Source of the DNA: Eulemur rufifrons
Taxonomy: Eukaryota > Chordata > Mammalia > Primates > Lemuridae
DNA length: 64,000 nucleotides
NCBI RefSeq assembly: GCF_041146395.1
Contig: NC_091000.1
Coordinates: forward strand, 17,123,501 to 17,187,500
Reading direction: 5' to 3'
Shown here: in pieces, positions 40,296 through 51,426 of the stretch
Numbering within the stretch: position 1 is the stretch's first letter
Layout: the number at the start of each line of letters is the position of its first letter
Made by a program: the position numbers and the translations under genes
Notes under the pieces: model-generated
Databases searched by the model: none
The model's input: the letters and a program-made list of their open reading frames with translations, nothing else
What the model was told of the DNA's origin: nothing

Positions 40296-41879
40296 TCTTT
40301 TAAGAAATTTAAAAAGTTGATTTGATATTTTCTCACTAATCCTTAACTACTGTCCACTCTTTTTTCATATACTTTTTGATCTTTTCCTAAGACTTAATGG
40401 GAACATTCTATGTAAGTCCAATCAGAATCCATATCCTTCAGAGCTTGTGAATTTGGAATAAAATCTAGTTTGGTGTCAAACATCCTTATATCTACCTGTT
40501 GTCTGTGAGTTTCCTATCTGGAATCTTCTGATTGGCATGAGATTTATTTCCTAGCTAGTAATTTATTATTATTCTATCTTTCTAATATATTGTTTCATGA
40601 GAAAAAAATTACTGAGGATGGGTTTTGAAAATTCAGCCTTTTTGAGTCTGTGTTTTTTGTCTTTGTTCTTCCTTTCTATAAAAGAAGACAAAATTATCTC
40701 TGCTTCAAGTGTAAAATTCCATGATCTATTTTTTCCCTAATCTTAAAAAAAGAACTTTCCATTCTCTTCTAAAAGAAATATTCTTAAATGTTCTTGTGCC
40801 TGGTTGCTTTGTTGGGTAATACTCAATGTTCACATAGATCACCCCTCCCTGCTTTGAGTTCATGAGGTCATTTAGTTCCTTAAGCATATCTGATTTTTAC
40901 ATATACTACATAAGGTAAAGGATCCTTTTAACTTATAAAAATATTTGATTTTAAACAATATTTAGAGTAGTTCATCATATTTCAGAATGGTGAATGGGTT
41001 GACAAATTTTCTTACACATTTGCCAATTATAAATATGTGTGTTTGTGTGTGTATGTGTGTTTGTAAGTAAATGGAAAATAAAAGACAATGTGGATGATGT
41101 AACGATGGTCTCATCTCATCTATTACTCTGCAGTCCTTTGCCAGTGGTAGGAATTGCAGCCCAAAAACTATGTATTTCAGGTATTAACAATGGGTACATT
41201 TTCTAATGCATTTTTCAGAGATACTAACAGAATGTTAGGATACCTACTCTGTTAAAGCAATTTCAAGTTTAATAGCACTGTTTTTTAAAAAACTTGTCTT
41301 TAAGATAAAGTCAAGTTTATTTTAGGGCTTCTAGGATGGGTGAAAAGGAATGAATCATTTTCTGATCCTTTTCCTTAGTATTTTCCCAGGTCCACAGACA
41401 CTCATTATAGAACCTTCCCTGGGCATGGCTACTGAAATCCTGACCAGAAGTTGTGTTAAACACAACCCCCAAAAGACTACTAATTTCTTTCAACCATATC
41501 TCAAGAATCTAGAACAAGAGGACAGACCTGCTAAGCCTCTTCCACTTGGTTCTCTTACATCATGTGACTTTCTTTTGCTGCCTTTACTCCAACTTGGTGA
41601 GATGCTAGAAATTTGCTTATCTTTTATTTTCATTGTTCTTGTCTTTAATGCTACTATCACTTTGTAGAATTCAGGCCTACTGTATTTAGATAACTATCTC
41701 ACTAGCTACAATATTATCACTGTTACCAATGAGATAGAAGCTATCAGAGTGTCATACAGGTTTATTCATTCATTCAACAAAAATTTATTGAGTGCAAGGT
41801 ACCAGCCTTACAGAAATTAATATATAATATAGCAAACCCAGTCATTTTCTTTATCCTGCACCATGTATTATTCTTAATA

Positions 41880-42030
41880 ATGCTTATCCCACCTTACATA
41901 TTATTTATTTATTTTATTATTTCTATCATACACATTTGAATACAGGCTCCAAATGCAAGAAACTTTGCTTTGTTCACTGATGTATGCTTAATGCTTAGAG
42001 CAGGTCATATAGCCTTTTTGGTTTAAATAA
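41880..42030 (+). repeat. L2 3' end
   Basis: 'acatattatttatttatttt' then 'caggctccaaatgcaagaaa' and 'ttgttcactgatgtatgctt' match the L2 3' end. Confidence 0.6.
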
Positions 42031-42179
42031 CTATCTATCTAAGTGATCCATAACTGCTTAGAAACAACTTTTAAAAATACCTTTCTATAACTCCTTAGGC
42101 ATATCTAAATTTCTACATTTTATTTTTCTCTATAAAGAACGAACATTTGAAAAGCAATTTATAAAGCAGAGCAACTTAC

Positions 42180-42235
42180 TTTATTTCGATCTTGTACAAC
42201 CAATATTTTTCTAGTATTTTCATCAAACACAGCTC
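42180..42235 (-). CDS. NUDT6: NUDT6 exon 3
   Basis: This 56-bp exon has a strong polypyrimidine acceptor ('ttttttttcctatcag') and donor AAA|gtaagt. It encodes the end of codon 148 through residue 166: G-AVFDENTRKILVVQDRNK. This is the first beta-strand and turn of the Nudix fold, just before the Nudix box. The exon is too short to stand out as an ORF; it was found by matching and confirmed by phase (2 bases carried in, 0 carried out). Confidence 0.95.
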
Positions 42236-42360
42236 CTGATAGGAAAAAAAAATAAAAGATAATTGAGAAGTATTGATTTCATTCATCCTAGACTCCTCCC
42301 ACACTCTTTATCTGTGGTCATAAAAATCATACCACTACTTGAAGCCGACTCATTCAAATA

Positions 42361-42714
42361 TAGGCTGAGCATTCTTTATCCAAAATGCTTGGGACCAGAA
42401 GCGTTTTGGACTTTTTGGATTTTGGAAAATTTGCATATACATGATGAAATACCTTGGGGATAGGACCCAAGTCTAAACATGAAATTCATTTATATTTTAT
42501 ATATACCTTATATACATAGCCTGGAGGTAATTTGATACAGTATTTGTTTTAATAATTTTGTGCATAAAACAAAGTTTTGACTACATTTTGACTATGACCC
42601 ATCACACAAGGTCAAGAGTGAAATTTTTCATTTGTGTTATGTTGGCACTCAAAAAGTTTCAGATTTTGGAGCATTCTGGATTTTGGATTTTCAGATTAAG
42701 GATGCTCAACCCAC
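42361..42714 (+). repeat. Tigger-class DNA transposon remnant (MER type)
   Basis: Starts 'taggctgagcattctttatc' and ends 'ttaaggatgctcaacccac', which are inverted copies of each other. 'accttggggataggacccaa' is typical of one MER element. Exact name not assigned. Confidence 0.75.
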
Positions 42715-42954
42715 ACCACCTAATCCATGAAGACTTGTAAAATCTCTCCAGCAAGAAAATGATTGCTCAGTTGTCCAAGTTCTTTTAACAATTTAGAGTA
42801 CCTACCAATGATGGTTCTAGCATTTGCTAACTTGTAGGATAATCATCTGCATAAACTTCTTCTCTAGATTATCTATTCCTGATGACACACAGTTAAATAT
42901 TTTTTTATCCTTTTATAGTATTTAGTGTTCAGACAATTCTAAGTACTTGTCTTA

Positions 42955-43310
42955 GTCCATTTCGGTTGCTATAACAAAATTCCACAGACTGGGTAGTTTA
43001 TAAACAACAAACTTTTATTTCTCACAGTTCTAGAGGCTGGGAAGTCCAAGATCAAGGTGCCAGCAGATTTGGTGTCTGGTGAGGGCCTATTCCTCATAGA
43101 TATTGCCTTCTAGCTGTGTCCTCACATAGTGGAAGGAGCAAACAAGCTCCCTGGGGCCTCTTTTATGAAGATGCTAATCCCATTGATATAAACTCTGCCT
43201 TCAAGACCTAGTCACCTTGCAAAGGCCCCACCTCTTAATACCATCATGCTGGGGATTAGGTTTCAACATACAAATTTTGGGGAGACACAAACATTCAGAC
43301 CATAGCAGTA
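42955..43310 (+). repeat. Old interspersed repeat (TTAGTCCATTT...CCATA type)
   Basis: 'cttagtccatttcggttgct', 'cacagttctagaggctggga' and 'aacattcagaccatagca' mark a common mammalian repeat. Family name not resolved. Confidence 0.7.
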
Positions 43311-43789
43311 CTTAAAAATATTTATCGAATAAATGAATTGACTTCTTCATGTTTATTTTTATTCCTTGAATCACTATACATAGAACACAGTCTGCACCCC
43401 CTGACAGTCCAAATCCCAAATATCTCAATATTCAGTTCAAGACCTCCCTGAAGCCAATTAAATTTCCTTGCCATGTATGTACACAACTTTATAACCTACT
43501 AATATATTGCTTTGGAAGACTTCTTTGTTTTATATGTTTTAAGTTCTAGTTCATTTCTTTCATTTATTCATTCATGATACACATTGAGTATTCTCTCTCT
43601 TTAAAAATATTTCTCTTTGAAGGGCAATCCTGGGTCAAAAATACAAATGACACTTCAATTATTTATATTAGGTTTCTTTAGATGCTATAATTTAAATATA
43701 TTTGTATTACATAAAATGAGAAGATATTTTAAAAAAGATATTTTCTACACGTGTCCATGTTTTCAGTACTGAGTTCCTATATATAACAT

Positions 43790-44850
43790 ATTTAGGTCTT
43801 ATATCTATTAATTGAGCTCCTATCATGTTTGAGGCACTTTTCTAGGTGCTGGGGATATAGTGGTGAACAAAACAAACAAAACTCCCTATCCTTACAGGGC
43901 TCACGTTCTGGTATGTGTGTGGAGTGGTGCCAAATAAATAAAAAATAAATTATACAGAACACTAGAAGGTGATAAATGCTAATTTATCTAATAATCTAAT
44001 TGGACTTCATAAGGAATAGAATGCCAAGGTAACCTTAAATTTTAATAATTTGTGATTACTCAAATTGAGTAATGACAATTCCCTAATGAATTCACTATAA
44101 ACATGAGCACAGTATCACAAAGGCAAAATCAACACCACTAAAACACAATTTGAGTGACCCCTGCTGGTCACAATATGAAAGTTAAGTAAATCCAAGGATA
44201 CCGGGGATTAAATAGAGGTTCTTATATTATTATGATTAGTCTGGCACTGTGCTAAGTGCTTTATGTACATTATCTCAGGTATAAATCACAATAATTCTGA
44301 GTAATATCATTATGAGTGCCTGAGTTCACACAGGCCTACGAGGGACTGACAGCCAGTCTGGCTGTATTCTAGGTAGGCACTCTTCTCATCGTGCAACACA
44401 GCCCCATCGTGATGCTACAACTGCTCTCTCAGAGAGCTGACATTTCCTTCCAACCATTCATTCAAGAAATATTGAGTATCTGCTTTCTGAGGATATAGTG
44501 GCGAACAAGATAGATAAAATATCTGCCTTCAGGGAGTTTATATTATCATGGAGGAGATTAAGCACATGCTGTAATTTCAGGCTGATAAATGCTATGAAGA
44601 AAAATAAAACTTGATAAAGGGACACAGAATGATGGGATTGGTGTGTGTGTGTGTGTCAGGGGACTCTATTTGAGGCAGGAAGGTCAGGAACTTTTCTAAG
44701 AAGGAGACACTTGAGCGGAAACCTCAGCTGTAAAGAATTAGATAAACAAAGCTCTGGGGAAGCACATGGCAGGAAGAGGAGCCAGCAGGTGTAAAAGCTC
44801 TGGGTCAGACAAAAGCTCGCTAGGTTTGAAGAAAGTAAGAAAGCCATAGC
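43790..44850 (-). repeat. L2 and MIR remnants, fragmented
   Basis: 'tctaggtgctggggatatag', 'ggcactgtgctaagtgcttt', 'gaggatatagtggcgaacaa' and 'gctctggggaagcacatggc' indicate several antisense L2/MIR pieces; boundaries uncertain. Confidence 0.55.
44640..44657. repeat. (GT)n short tract
   Basis: About eight GT units. Confidence 0.85.
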
Positions 44851-45508
44851 TCACTCCGTCCCAGCCATACCTGCCTTCTGTTGTTTCTAACAACAAATGG
44901 CAACTATTTTCTCTCCATTTTCTCTCCATCTTAAGAAAACTCCACACTTGCATTACCTTGTCCGCATCCCCAATAACCCCTTCAAAGTCTATTAATAGTT
45001 ATTCTTCAAGACTGGTCAAGTTCCACCATTTCCCATTCCCTGAACTCCTGTGATACTACTAAACTATAATGCATAACATAGTATTATACTGAGTTATAAA
45101 CGGGTCCTTCACAGGCCACTCTATACATATATTACCAATTTTGTAGTAATAACTGAAAACTCTACAAGTCTATGCCAAAGAATAATAATTACTTGTATGA
45201 CTTCCCAGTGAAGTGTGAAGCTATCACCAAATTATTGAGTAGAATCTTTTGAAGTAGAATTGAATGGAAACTTTCTGAATGTCTCTACTTGCTACAGGAC
45301 AGTAAGACCATGGAAAGAGAAGACATTCTTAGACATCCTTGAACAACTTTAAAAGATTTCAAATGTGAAAACTACCTTAAAAACTCTTGTAAATTATATA
45401 AAGGCAAATAAAATTATTAAATTAATATGTATTATTGATTTTGTTTATTAAGACCATAAGGATTCCTTACTATTTTAGTTTTTGTGGAAATCTAAGAATT
45501 TCCTTAAT

Positions 45509-45700
45509 CCTGGTTCTTAAGAGGTGGTACTGACACCAGCTGCAGCAGCAGTAGCAGCAGAAACAGCCAGAGAAATTGTACAAATTTTCGGGCCCCACCC
45601 CAGACCTACTGAATCAGAAATTCTGGGGATTGGGCCCAGCAGTCTATTTTAATAAGCCCTCCAGGTGATTTTGATGCAATCTACAATTTGAGAACCCCTG
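45509..45700 (-). repeat. MER5A (hAT-Charlie) element
   Basis: 'gggccccaccccagacctac', 'tgaatcagaaattctgggga' and 'tttgagaacccctg' match MER5A nearly end to end. It includes a small CAG-rich expansion near 45540. Confidence 0.88.
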
Positions 45701-46112
45701 TTTTAATCTGAAGGGAAGTCTTTTCTCAACTTTCCTATGTCTCTGAAGCTAATCAGTAACTTCAAAATTCCACTATATATTTACATTATGCTATTTTAAA
45801 CAACTATTTGGCACAATAACTTAATGTAAATGTCTTTAAGAAGCAATGTTCAAATCATTGAAAATTTTTGTTTGCTTTACTTTAAATTCAACATAAAGTT
45901 ATCTTTCACTTCACAAATTCACATAATCTGTGCTAATGTTTTACTAGAATAAATTTATTTCCTGATCCCAATTCAGTGTTACTATTTGAGTAGTGAAGTT
46001 TGATTATCTGTGTAAAACATGTTCAAGCACATTTGTTGGAAAACTAACATGTTCTCTGTGCTGCCATCTGCTGATTCATAAGGCAAACTTCACCTGTTTA
46101 AAAGAATCATGT

Positions 46113-46141
46113 AAAATAAATAAATAAATAAATAAAATAAA
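46113..46141. repeat. (TAAA)n microsatellite
   Basis: About six TAAA units. Confidence 0.9.
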
Positions 46142-46168
46142 CGCACTATGTAATGGTCCCAGGAGGAG

Positions 46169-46838
46169 CAGTGCCTCTCATCTGTGGTTTCACGTTCTGT
46201 GGTTTCAGTAACCTGAGGTCAACCATGGTATGAAAATGTTGCATTACCACTCTTGTACTTTGGTGCCGTTATCAAGTAAAATAAGGGTTACTTGAATGCA
46301 AGCACTATGGTACCATGACAGTCCATCTGATAACAAGAGAGCTATTAAGTGACTAACAGGTGGGTAGCATATACGTTGTGAATGTGCTGGACAAAGAGAT
46401 GATTCACATCTCAGGCAGGACAGGGCAGGAGAGGGAGATTACATCATGCCACTTAGGGGTGCGCAATTTAAAACTTATGAATTATTTTTTTCTGAAATTT
46501 TCCATTTACATTATAATGCCTATGTCATTGACTTCATCTCATCATGCAGGCATTTTATCATCTTGCATCTTCACAAGAAGAAGGGTAAATATAGCACAAT
46601 AAAATATTTTGAGAGAGACCACGTTCATATAACTTTTATTACAGCATATTTTTATAATTGTTTTATTTTATTAGTCACTGTTAATCTCTTACTGTGCCTA
46701 ACTTATAAACTAAACTTTATCGTGGATATGTTATGTATAGGAAAAAATATGGCGTGTACAGGGTTTGGTACTATGTGCAGTTTTGACATCCACTGGGGGT
46801 CTTGGAACACATCCCCTGTGGATAAGGGGGGACTACTG
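46169..46838 (+). repeat. Tigger-class non-autonomous DNA transposon
   Basis: The ends have the Tigger-type sequence ('tctgtggtttcacgttctgt' at left, 'tggataaggggggactactg' at right). The interior carries 'gtaaaataagggttacttga' in inverted orientation, typical of internally deleted Tigger relatives. No intact transposase. Confidence 0.75.
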
Positions 46839-46963
46839 TTATCATTTAATCCAATAACTCAGTCTACATTAAAAAAAAAAAACTATCTGCTCAGCTGTGA
46901 GAAGCAAGAAATTGGGTGAGCCTCTAAAAAGTTAATGCGAGTTGTCCTGAGTTTGAAACTGAC

Positions 46964-47167
46964 CTGCGACTCCTACTTGATGTGTAGCATATCCTGGTAA
47001 TCTGCTGGGCCCTTCTCCCAGCCACAGAGTCAGCGTTGAAGAATCCGATTCTGCATGGTGAAAGCAGAAGCCCAGGGAAGCGGCGGGGGCAATAAATCGG
47101 CTCTGGAGGATGGGAATGTGCAGCCATACAGCTATTCTACCTTCTGATCTCCATTGCTGTATTGCAG
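46964..47167 (-). CDS. NUDT6: NUDT6 exon 2
   Basis: This 204-bp exon encodes residues 80 (split) to 147 and the first base of 148. The acceptor is 'gcattttag' and the donor is GCAG|gtcagt. Recognisable segments are [28 protein letters not shown] and [19 protein letters not shown], matching the region before the Nudix fold in human NUDT6. The start of the Nudix domain follows at the 3' end ([10 protein letters not shown]). In the other frames the exon has stops or gives meaningless ORFs. Confidence 0.93.
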
Positions 47168-47384
47168 CTAAAATGCAGGGAACAAAAGTCTGTAAATATT
47201 TTCCAGTGAGACAAGTGGAATAAATTAAAACTCACCTCATGGTGTCACCTCGTGGTCCAGGAAGCCATCTTTAAGCATGTTAGCTCTCTGGAAAGGGATC
47301 CCAAAATGTTCTGTTTATATTACCAGCATGGGAACTACCATGTTTTACAGTAATTACCACCTTGTTTATATGATTTTTCCATCA

Positions 47385-47495
47385 GACTAAATTTCTTGAG
47401 AATAAAGTCAGTATAGTCCTGACTTTATATCCATAACATCTAAGATAACGCTTGGCACATAATAAGTGTTCAATAGTTGTAGAATGGAAAAATAA
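47385..47495 (+). repeat. L2 3' end
   Basis: 'cttggcacataataagtgtt' and 'caatagttgtagaatgg' are L2 3' end text. Confidence 0.65.
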
Positions 47496-47619
47496 ACTGA
47501 TCTAAACAAAACAAATTGAATGCTGTTCCTTTTAACATCCTGTAGTTTAATATTAATAAATGACTATTGTGGACTTCTGTTTTCCTTTAAGAGTTCTCTC
47601 ATAATTTTTTATTTATAAA

Positions 47620-48000
47620 TTTCAAAGTGGTTAAAATATAACTAATTCTTTTAAATTAATGTATGCTAGTTCTAGAAAGTTTGAAAATAAAGAAAAATAT
47701 TAATGAAGAAATCAAAACCTCACATTTTATTAGCACAGATAAATTTAAAATTTTGATATTTTCCCATGATTTTTTGAATTAACATTATACCATATATATA
47801 ATATCTTTCACTACATATTATATTTTAAATATTTTGCTATGTCATTGAAATTCTTTTAATGAATATGAATGTCTAATGACTGCATAGTTTCTCTCATATA
47901 GGTATATGATAGGCTACTTAACCAATCTTCTACACTTGAACATTTAGATTGTTTCCAATTTTTCTTTATTATAAATTATATTATGATGAACGTAACGACA
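47620..48000 (-). repeat. L1M fragment
   Basis: 'agattgtttccaatttttct' and 'ttatattatgatgaacgtaa' resemble antisense L1M sequence. Confidence 0.55.
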
Positions 48001-48094
48001 GGTTTTCTGTCTTTGAGTTCTTTAAATCTGCCTATTTTATTACTTCAGATTGAGCCAGGGGGAAAAGATGCTAACATTTGAACCTTGGGAAGTT

Positions 48095-48205
48095 CCAGAG
48101 ATGCTTTATATACATTATCTCATTAAGTGCTCACAACTGTGAAAGACAGTTATTATTACCTTAAATTTATGGGTGAAGAAATGAATATGTCACAGTTTTA
48201 GAGAG
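48095..48205 (-). repeat. MIR fragment
   Basis: 'tatacattatctcattaagt' and 'gttattattaccttaaattt' match antisense MIR. Confidence 0.55.
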
Positions 48206-48524
48206 CTTTTAGAGAAACTTTTCATATCATTTTCTTCAACCATCATCTAAATCATAATAACCCTGTAAAGTGTGTGTTTGCACACACGTATTTGGAGGCT
48301 TGATTCTTTATTTAATTAATTAATTTCCTTTGCTTTCTCCCTTCCTCAGCTCTACAGTAAGACCCTGCCTGTTCAAGACCACATTTTCTGCCTCTTTGAA
48401 AGTCGGTGTGCCTAGCACAATGACAGGAACATGGGACCTTAAGACTTGTTGATTTGACTTAGCCTGCATTGAGGCTATGGATTAGATCCTTCTCATCTTG
48501 TTCTCTTTCTCTGATTAAATGTTT

Positions 48525-48720
48525 TTATTAATAAAATTGAGGTATGATTACATAAAGTGAGATGCATAAATCTTAAGCATACATTTGATGAGTTTTCACA
48601 TATGCCTACCCCGCTAACTCACACTTTGATTAAGCTTATAAAACATTTCTATCACCCCACAGAGTTCCCATGTACTCCTTCCCAGACAATCCTTCCTATC
48701 AAACAAAAAAGATGGTTTCC
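48525..48720 (-). repeat. L1M fragment
   Basis: 'aaattgaggtatgattacat' and 'catttgatgagttttcacat' resemble antisense L1M 3' sequence. Confidence 0.55.
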
Positions 48721-49039
48721 AAAGGTATTGTTAGTTGCTGCTGTTTTATATCTTTACACTCTCTGCGTTGGAGACTCCATCGATTCTTACTGCTTCAACT
48801 AACACCTACGTAAGGGTGACTGCCCAGTCCTGACCTCAGTGAAGGTCATTGCACTCAGACATTTCCTGAAGGTTGCCACTTCAGGCTTCACAACGTATGT
48901 TCAAAACTGAATCCTATATCCCATATTAACTTCACTTACAAGCTTGTTTATTGAACCAGTGCTTGCCAGCTTAGAATTTTTAATTCCTTTTTCTTTTTCT
49001 CTAATAAACATTATTACTTTTTTCTCCTCTACCTCCCAT

Positions 49040-49215
49040 ATTCATCCTTCAAAGTCCAGCTCATATACCTTATCTTTGACAAAAATCTTTCCTAACCACT
49101 GCTTTTGAGATCTCCAGTATGTAAATTTAGGATTACTATGTTTTCATTACCTAATGATATCTCTTCCGTTATCCATTTTTTCTAATCATATTTAATATTC
49201 TATGTACTTGTAATC
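49040..49215 (+). repeat. L2 fragment
   Basis: 'tccttcaaagtccagctcat' and 'atctttcctaaccactgctt' are L2-like. Confidence 0.55.
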
Positions 49216-49225
49216 CTCCAGATTA

Positions 49226-49281
49226 ACTATATATTATATAATTTAAATATATATATATATATAAAATATATATATATATAT
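49226..49281. repeat. (TA)n microsatellite
   Basis: Two runs of TA units interrupted by AAA. Confidence 0.9.
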
Positions 49282-49443
49282 TTTTTTTTTTTTGACACAA
49301 GATCTCACTCTGTGACCCAGGCTGTAGTGTGGTGGTACCATCCACAGCTTACTAAGGCCTGGAACTCCTGAGCTCAAGTGATCCTCCTGACTCAGCCTCC
49401 TGAGTAGCTGGGATTACAGGTGCCACCACCACGCCGGCTGGTT
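49281..49443 (-). repeat. Alu right-arm fragment
   Basis: Poly-T, then 'gatctcactctgtgacccag', stopping at 'caccacgccggctggt'. Only half of an Alu. Confidence 0.85.
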
Positions 49444-49464
49444 AACCTGATATTATGCACTGGG

Positions 49465-49565
49465 GCTCAATTCATATTTATTAAATGATTGGCTTGCCTA
49501 AAGTCACATAGCTAGTAAGTGGCATAGCAAGGACCAGAAGCAGAGCTATTTCATCACTATTACAG
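49465..49565 (-). repeat. MIR fragment
   Basis: 'gcctaaagtcacatagctag' and 'gtggcatagcaaggaccaga' are antisense MIR. Confidence 0.65.
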
Positions 49566-49834
49566 ATATACTGTATGTGAAACTAACAACCTATTGTCTG
49601 CTTATCCATCTAACTTGGAAGTTGTCAATAACAAACAGGAACCCTAAAGGAATAGTGGACCAAAAGAATAGTGGACACATAAAACTATTGCTAATACATT
49701 ATACACAATCAATTTACTTGAACAGAGATAGACTTCCTATCAGGCTTTCTTCTCAGATTTTGCTTCTCTTTATAGGCATTAGCATTTGGTTAGTGTTATT
49801 TGACTCTGTTACAACAGAACTGTCAGTAGCTCTT

Positions 49835-50030
49835 AGAGGCAGCATAGTGCAGTAAGAACAGACCTAGAGACAGGGAAGTTACTTTATTCTCTCTGTGCCT
49901 CAGAACTATTATCTTTAAAATGGGCATAATAATAGTTATCTACCTCACAGGGTTGTTATGACAATTAAATGAATTAATATTTGTAAAGGTCCTAAAACAG
50001 TGTCTAGCACTTAGTAAGTGCAACAGAATT
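49835..50030 (+). repeat. MIR SINE
   Basis: 'ggcagcatagtgcagtaaga', 'aaatgggcataataatagtt' and 'acagtgtctagcacttagta' follow MIR order. Confidence 0.85.
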
Positions 50031-50541
50031 TGTTTTTTTAAAAAACATAAAAGTTTATGGTACTTCAGCATTTACAAATTAGTTTCATCTTTCATCATAT
50101 CTATCCAGTAATTAGGGTTGGCATTAATGCACATAAAATAACCTAAGCGGCCAATATTTTTAGTGGCAATTTGCTTAATGCCAGGTGGCAGAACCTGGGA
50201 CCTGAACCCTGGATGTGTGCCTCCAAATCCAACATCCTTTCTGTTTTACCATGCTGACTGGGGGAGTGCTTTGATCACCTGTTTGGTCGATGACAAGTAT
50301 CAGTGTGAAATAAATACCCGTGCCTACCCACACTTATCTACATATATCAGAAGATAAATTGATTCTCTTACTGATGATATTGTTGGAATCTAAGTGGGCT
50401 TGCCAGCAATTATTCACAAGCAGGAATGAAACTGACGTGAACAGCTAAGAAGTTTGGGAATGAGGATGATTAAACAATAAAATAAGTAGCTATTATATTT
50501 ACAGATTTGCTCACTGGCCATATTGCTCAATATGATAAAGA

Positions 50542-50754
50542 TTATTTGAAGTTTCTTGTTAGTGTGAGAGGATTTTTCCATAGCTGAATTTCCTCCATGT
50601 CCTCAATTAGATTATATATAAGGCTCTCAAAGGCAGTTTGAGAAACAGGCTGCTCCACCAGATCACAGATTTCTCCCAAAGTGAAGGCTCCTCCATCCAA
50701 GCTTTTTTTCTTATCACTGGGCTCAAGGTTCAAAGCTAGTGGAGAGTTTTCCTA
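50542..50754 (-). pseudogene. Unidentified coding-looking ORF in NUDT6 intron 1
   Basis: On the minus strand an open frame of 70 residues runs from a TAG at the upstream end to a TAA at 50542. It has no ATG start. Its composition is protein-like, not repeat-like: an acidic and hydrophobic pattern such as GEICDLVEQPVSQTAFESLI and LIEDMEEIQLWKN. The first codons follow 'caatag', a weak acceptor without a good pyrimidine tract. It could be the tail of a decayed retrocopy, a lost exon, or chance. I do not recognise the family and assign no function. Confidence 0.25.
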
Positions 50755-51004
50755 TTGACTTGCCGACTGAAGCCACCCACCACGTGGCCTCCCTGGTTAA
50801 TCATAAGACGTGTTGCCCTCTGAGCCTAACTAAACTTCAGCTCTTGCCCCGACAGCTCCTGATGCGATTTATGTACTAATGTGACCACTAAGAACCTCTC
50901 TGGTGCACTGATGATGGTCCACCACCTGCGAATGTAAGACAGTTTTGCCTTGGGCAAAGTCCCTGGCAGAACCTAGGCTCGGTAAAGGATAGTAAGTAAC
51001 AACA

Positions 51005-51235
51005 CAGTAATATTAACAAACATCTACTGAGCATTAAATATGTGACAGACATCGTGCTATGCACTTTATACGCATTATCCAAAGTAACCTTCAGCAATCC
51101 CATGAGCTCCTATTGCCCGAGTTTATGGATGATGAAATGGCGGTTTATAGAACTTGCCCAACATCATACATTTGTGACTAAAGAGAGGACTAGAAACCAG
51201 AACTGCAGATTCAAAATCTGGGATCTTTAACCACT
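51005..51235 (-). repeat. MIR SINE
   Basis: 'tgtgacagacatcgtgctat', 'cgagtttatggatgatgaaa' and 'cttgcccaacatcatacatt' are antisense MIR. It ends just before the NUDT6 exon 1 CpG region. Confidence 0.75.
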
Positions 51236-51420
51236 TCACCCAAACACCTCAGAGACCTCCCAGAAAAGGGCGGAAGAACTCATGGGAGAAAACGGGTCCG
51301 AGTCAGGCGTACCCTCGCCCCTTCCCTCTGGGCTCAGTACTTCACTGGTGCACGGGGTTGGGGGCAGCGGTTATTTCATTAAACAGGCTCAGGAGCCCGG
51401 GAGCCTTTCGCCCCAGGCGC

Positions 51421-51426
51421 ACTTGC
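51421..51426 (-). other. NUDT6: GC splice donor of NUDT6 intron 1
   Basis: Read on the minus strand, the exon ends CAGG and the intron starts GCAAGT, the typical strong form of the rare GC-AG intron class. No GT within a few bases would keep the reading frame into exon 2. The matching acceptor is 'cattttag' at the edge of exon 2 (47167). Confidence 0.85.

Larger units (their letters stand above)
38342..42179 (-). other. NUDT6: NUDT6 intron 3
   Basis: Contains the end of the FGF2 3' UTR, the convergent FGF2 poly(A) site, a MIR at 40080-40300, and L2 remains near 41880-42030. The stretches 38920-40070 and 40310-41870 look unique, with no supported gene. An exon-like block on the plus strand at 41390-41596 is discussed in the findings. 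Confidence 0.85.
42236..46963 (-). other. NUDT6: NUDT6 intron 2
   Basis: Contains a Tigger-class element (42361-42714), an old repeat (42955-43310), L2 pieces, a MER5A copy (45509-45700), a (TAAA)n tract and a second Tigger-class element (46169-46838). I see no gene in the remaining sequence. Confidence 0.85.
47168..51426 (-). other. NUDT6: NUDT6 intron 1 (GC-AG)
   Basis: Intron of 4.26 kb starting GC and ending AG on the minus strand. It holds L1, L2, MIR and Alu fragments and an AT microsatellite. It also contains an unidentified coding-looking ORF at 50542-50754 (minus), listed separately. Confidence 0.88.

Noticed and set aside
46446..46919. 157-codon plus-strand frame
   Set aside because: Lies mostly in a Tigger-class element and its product has no transposase motif.
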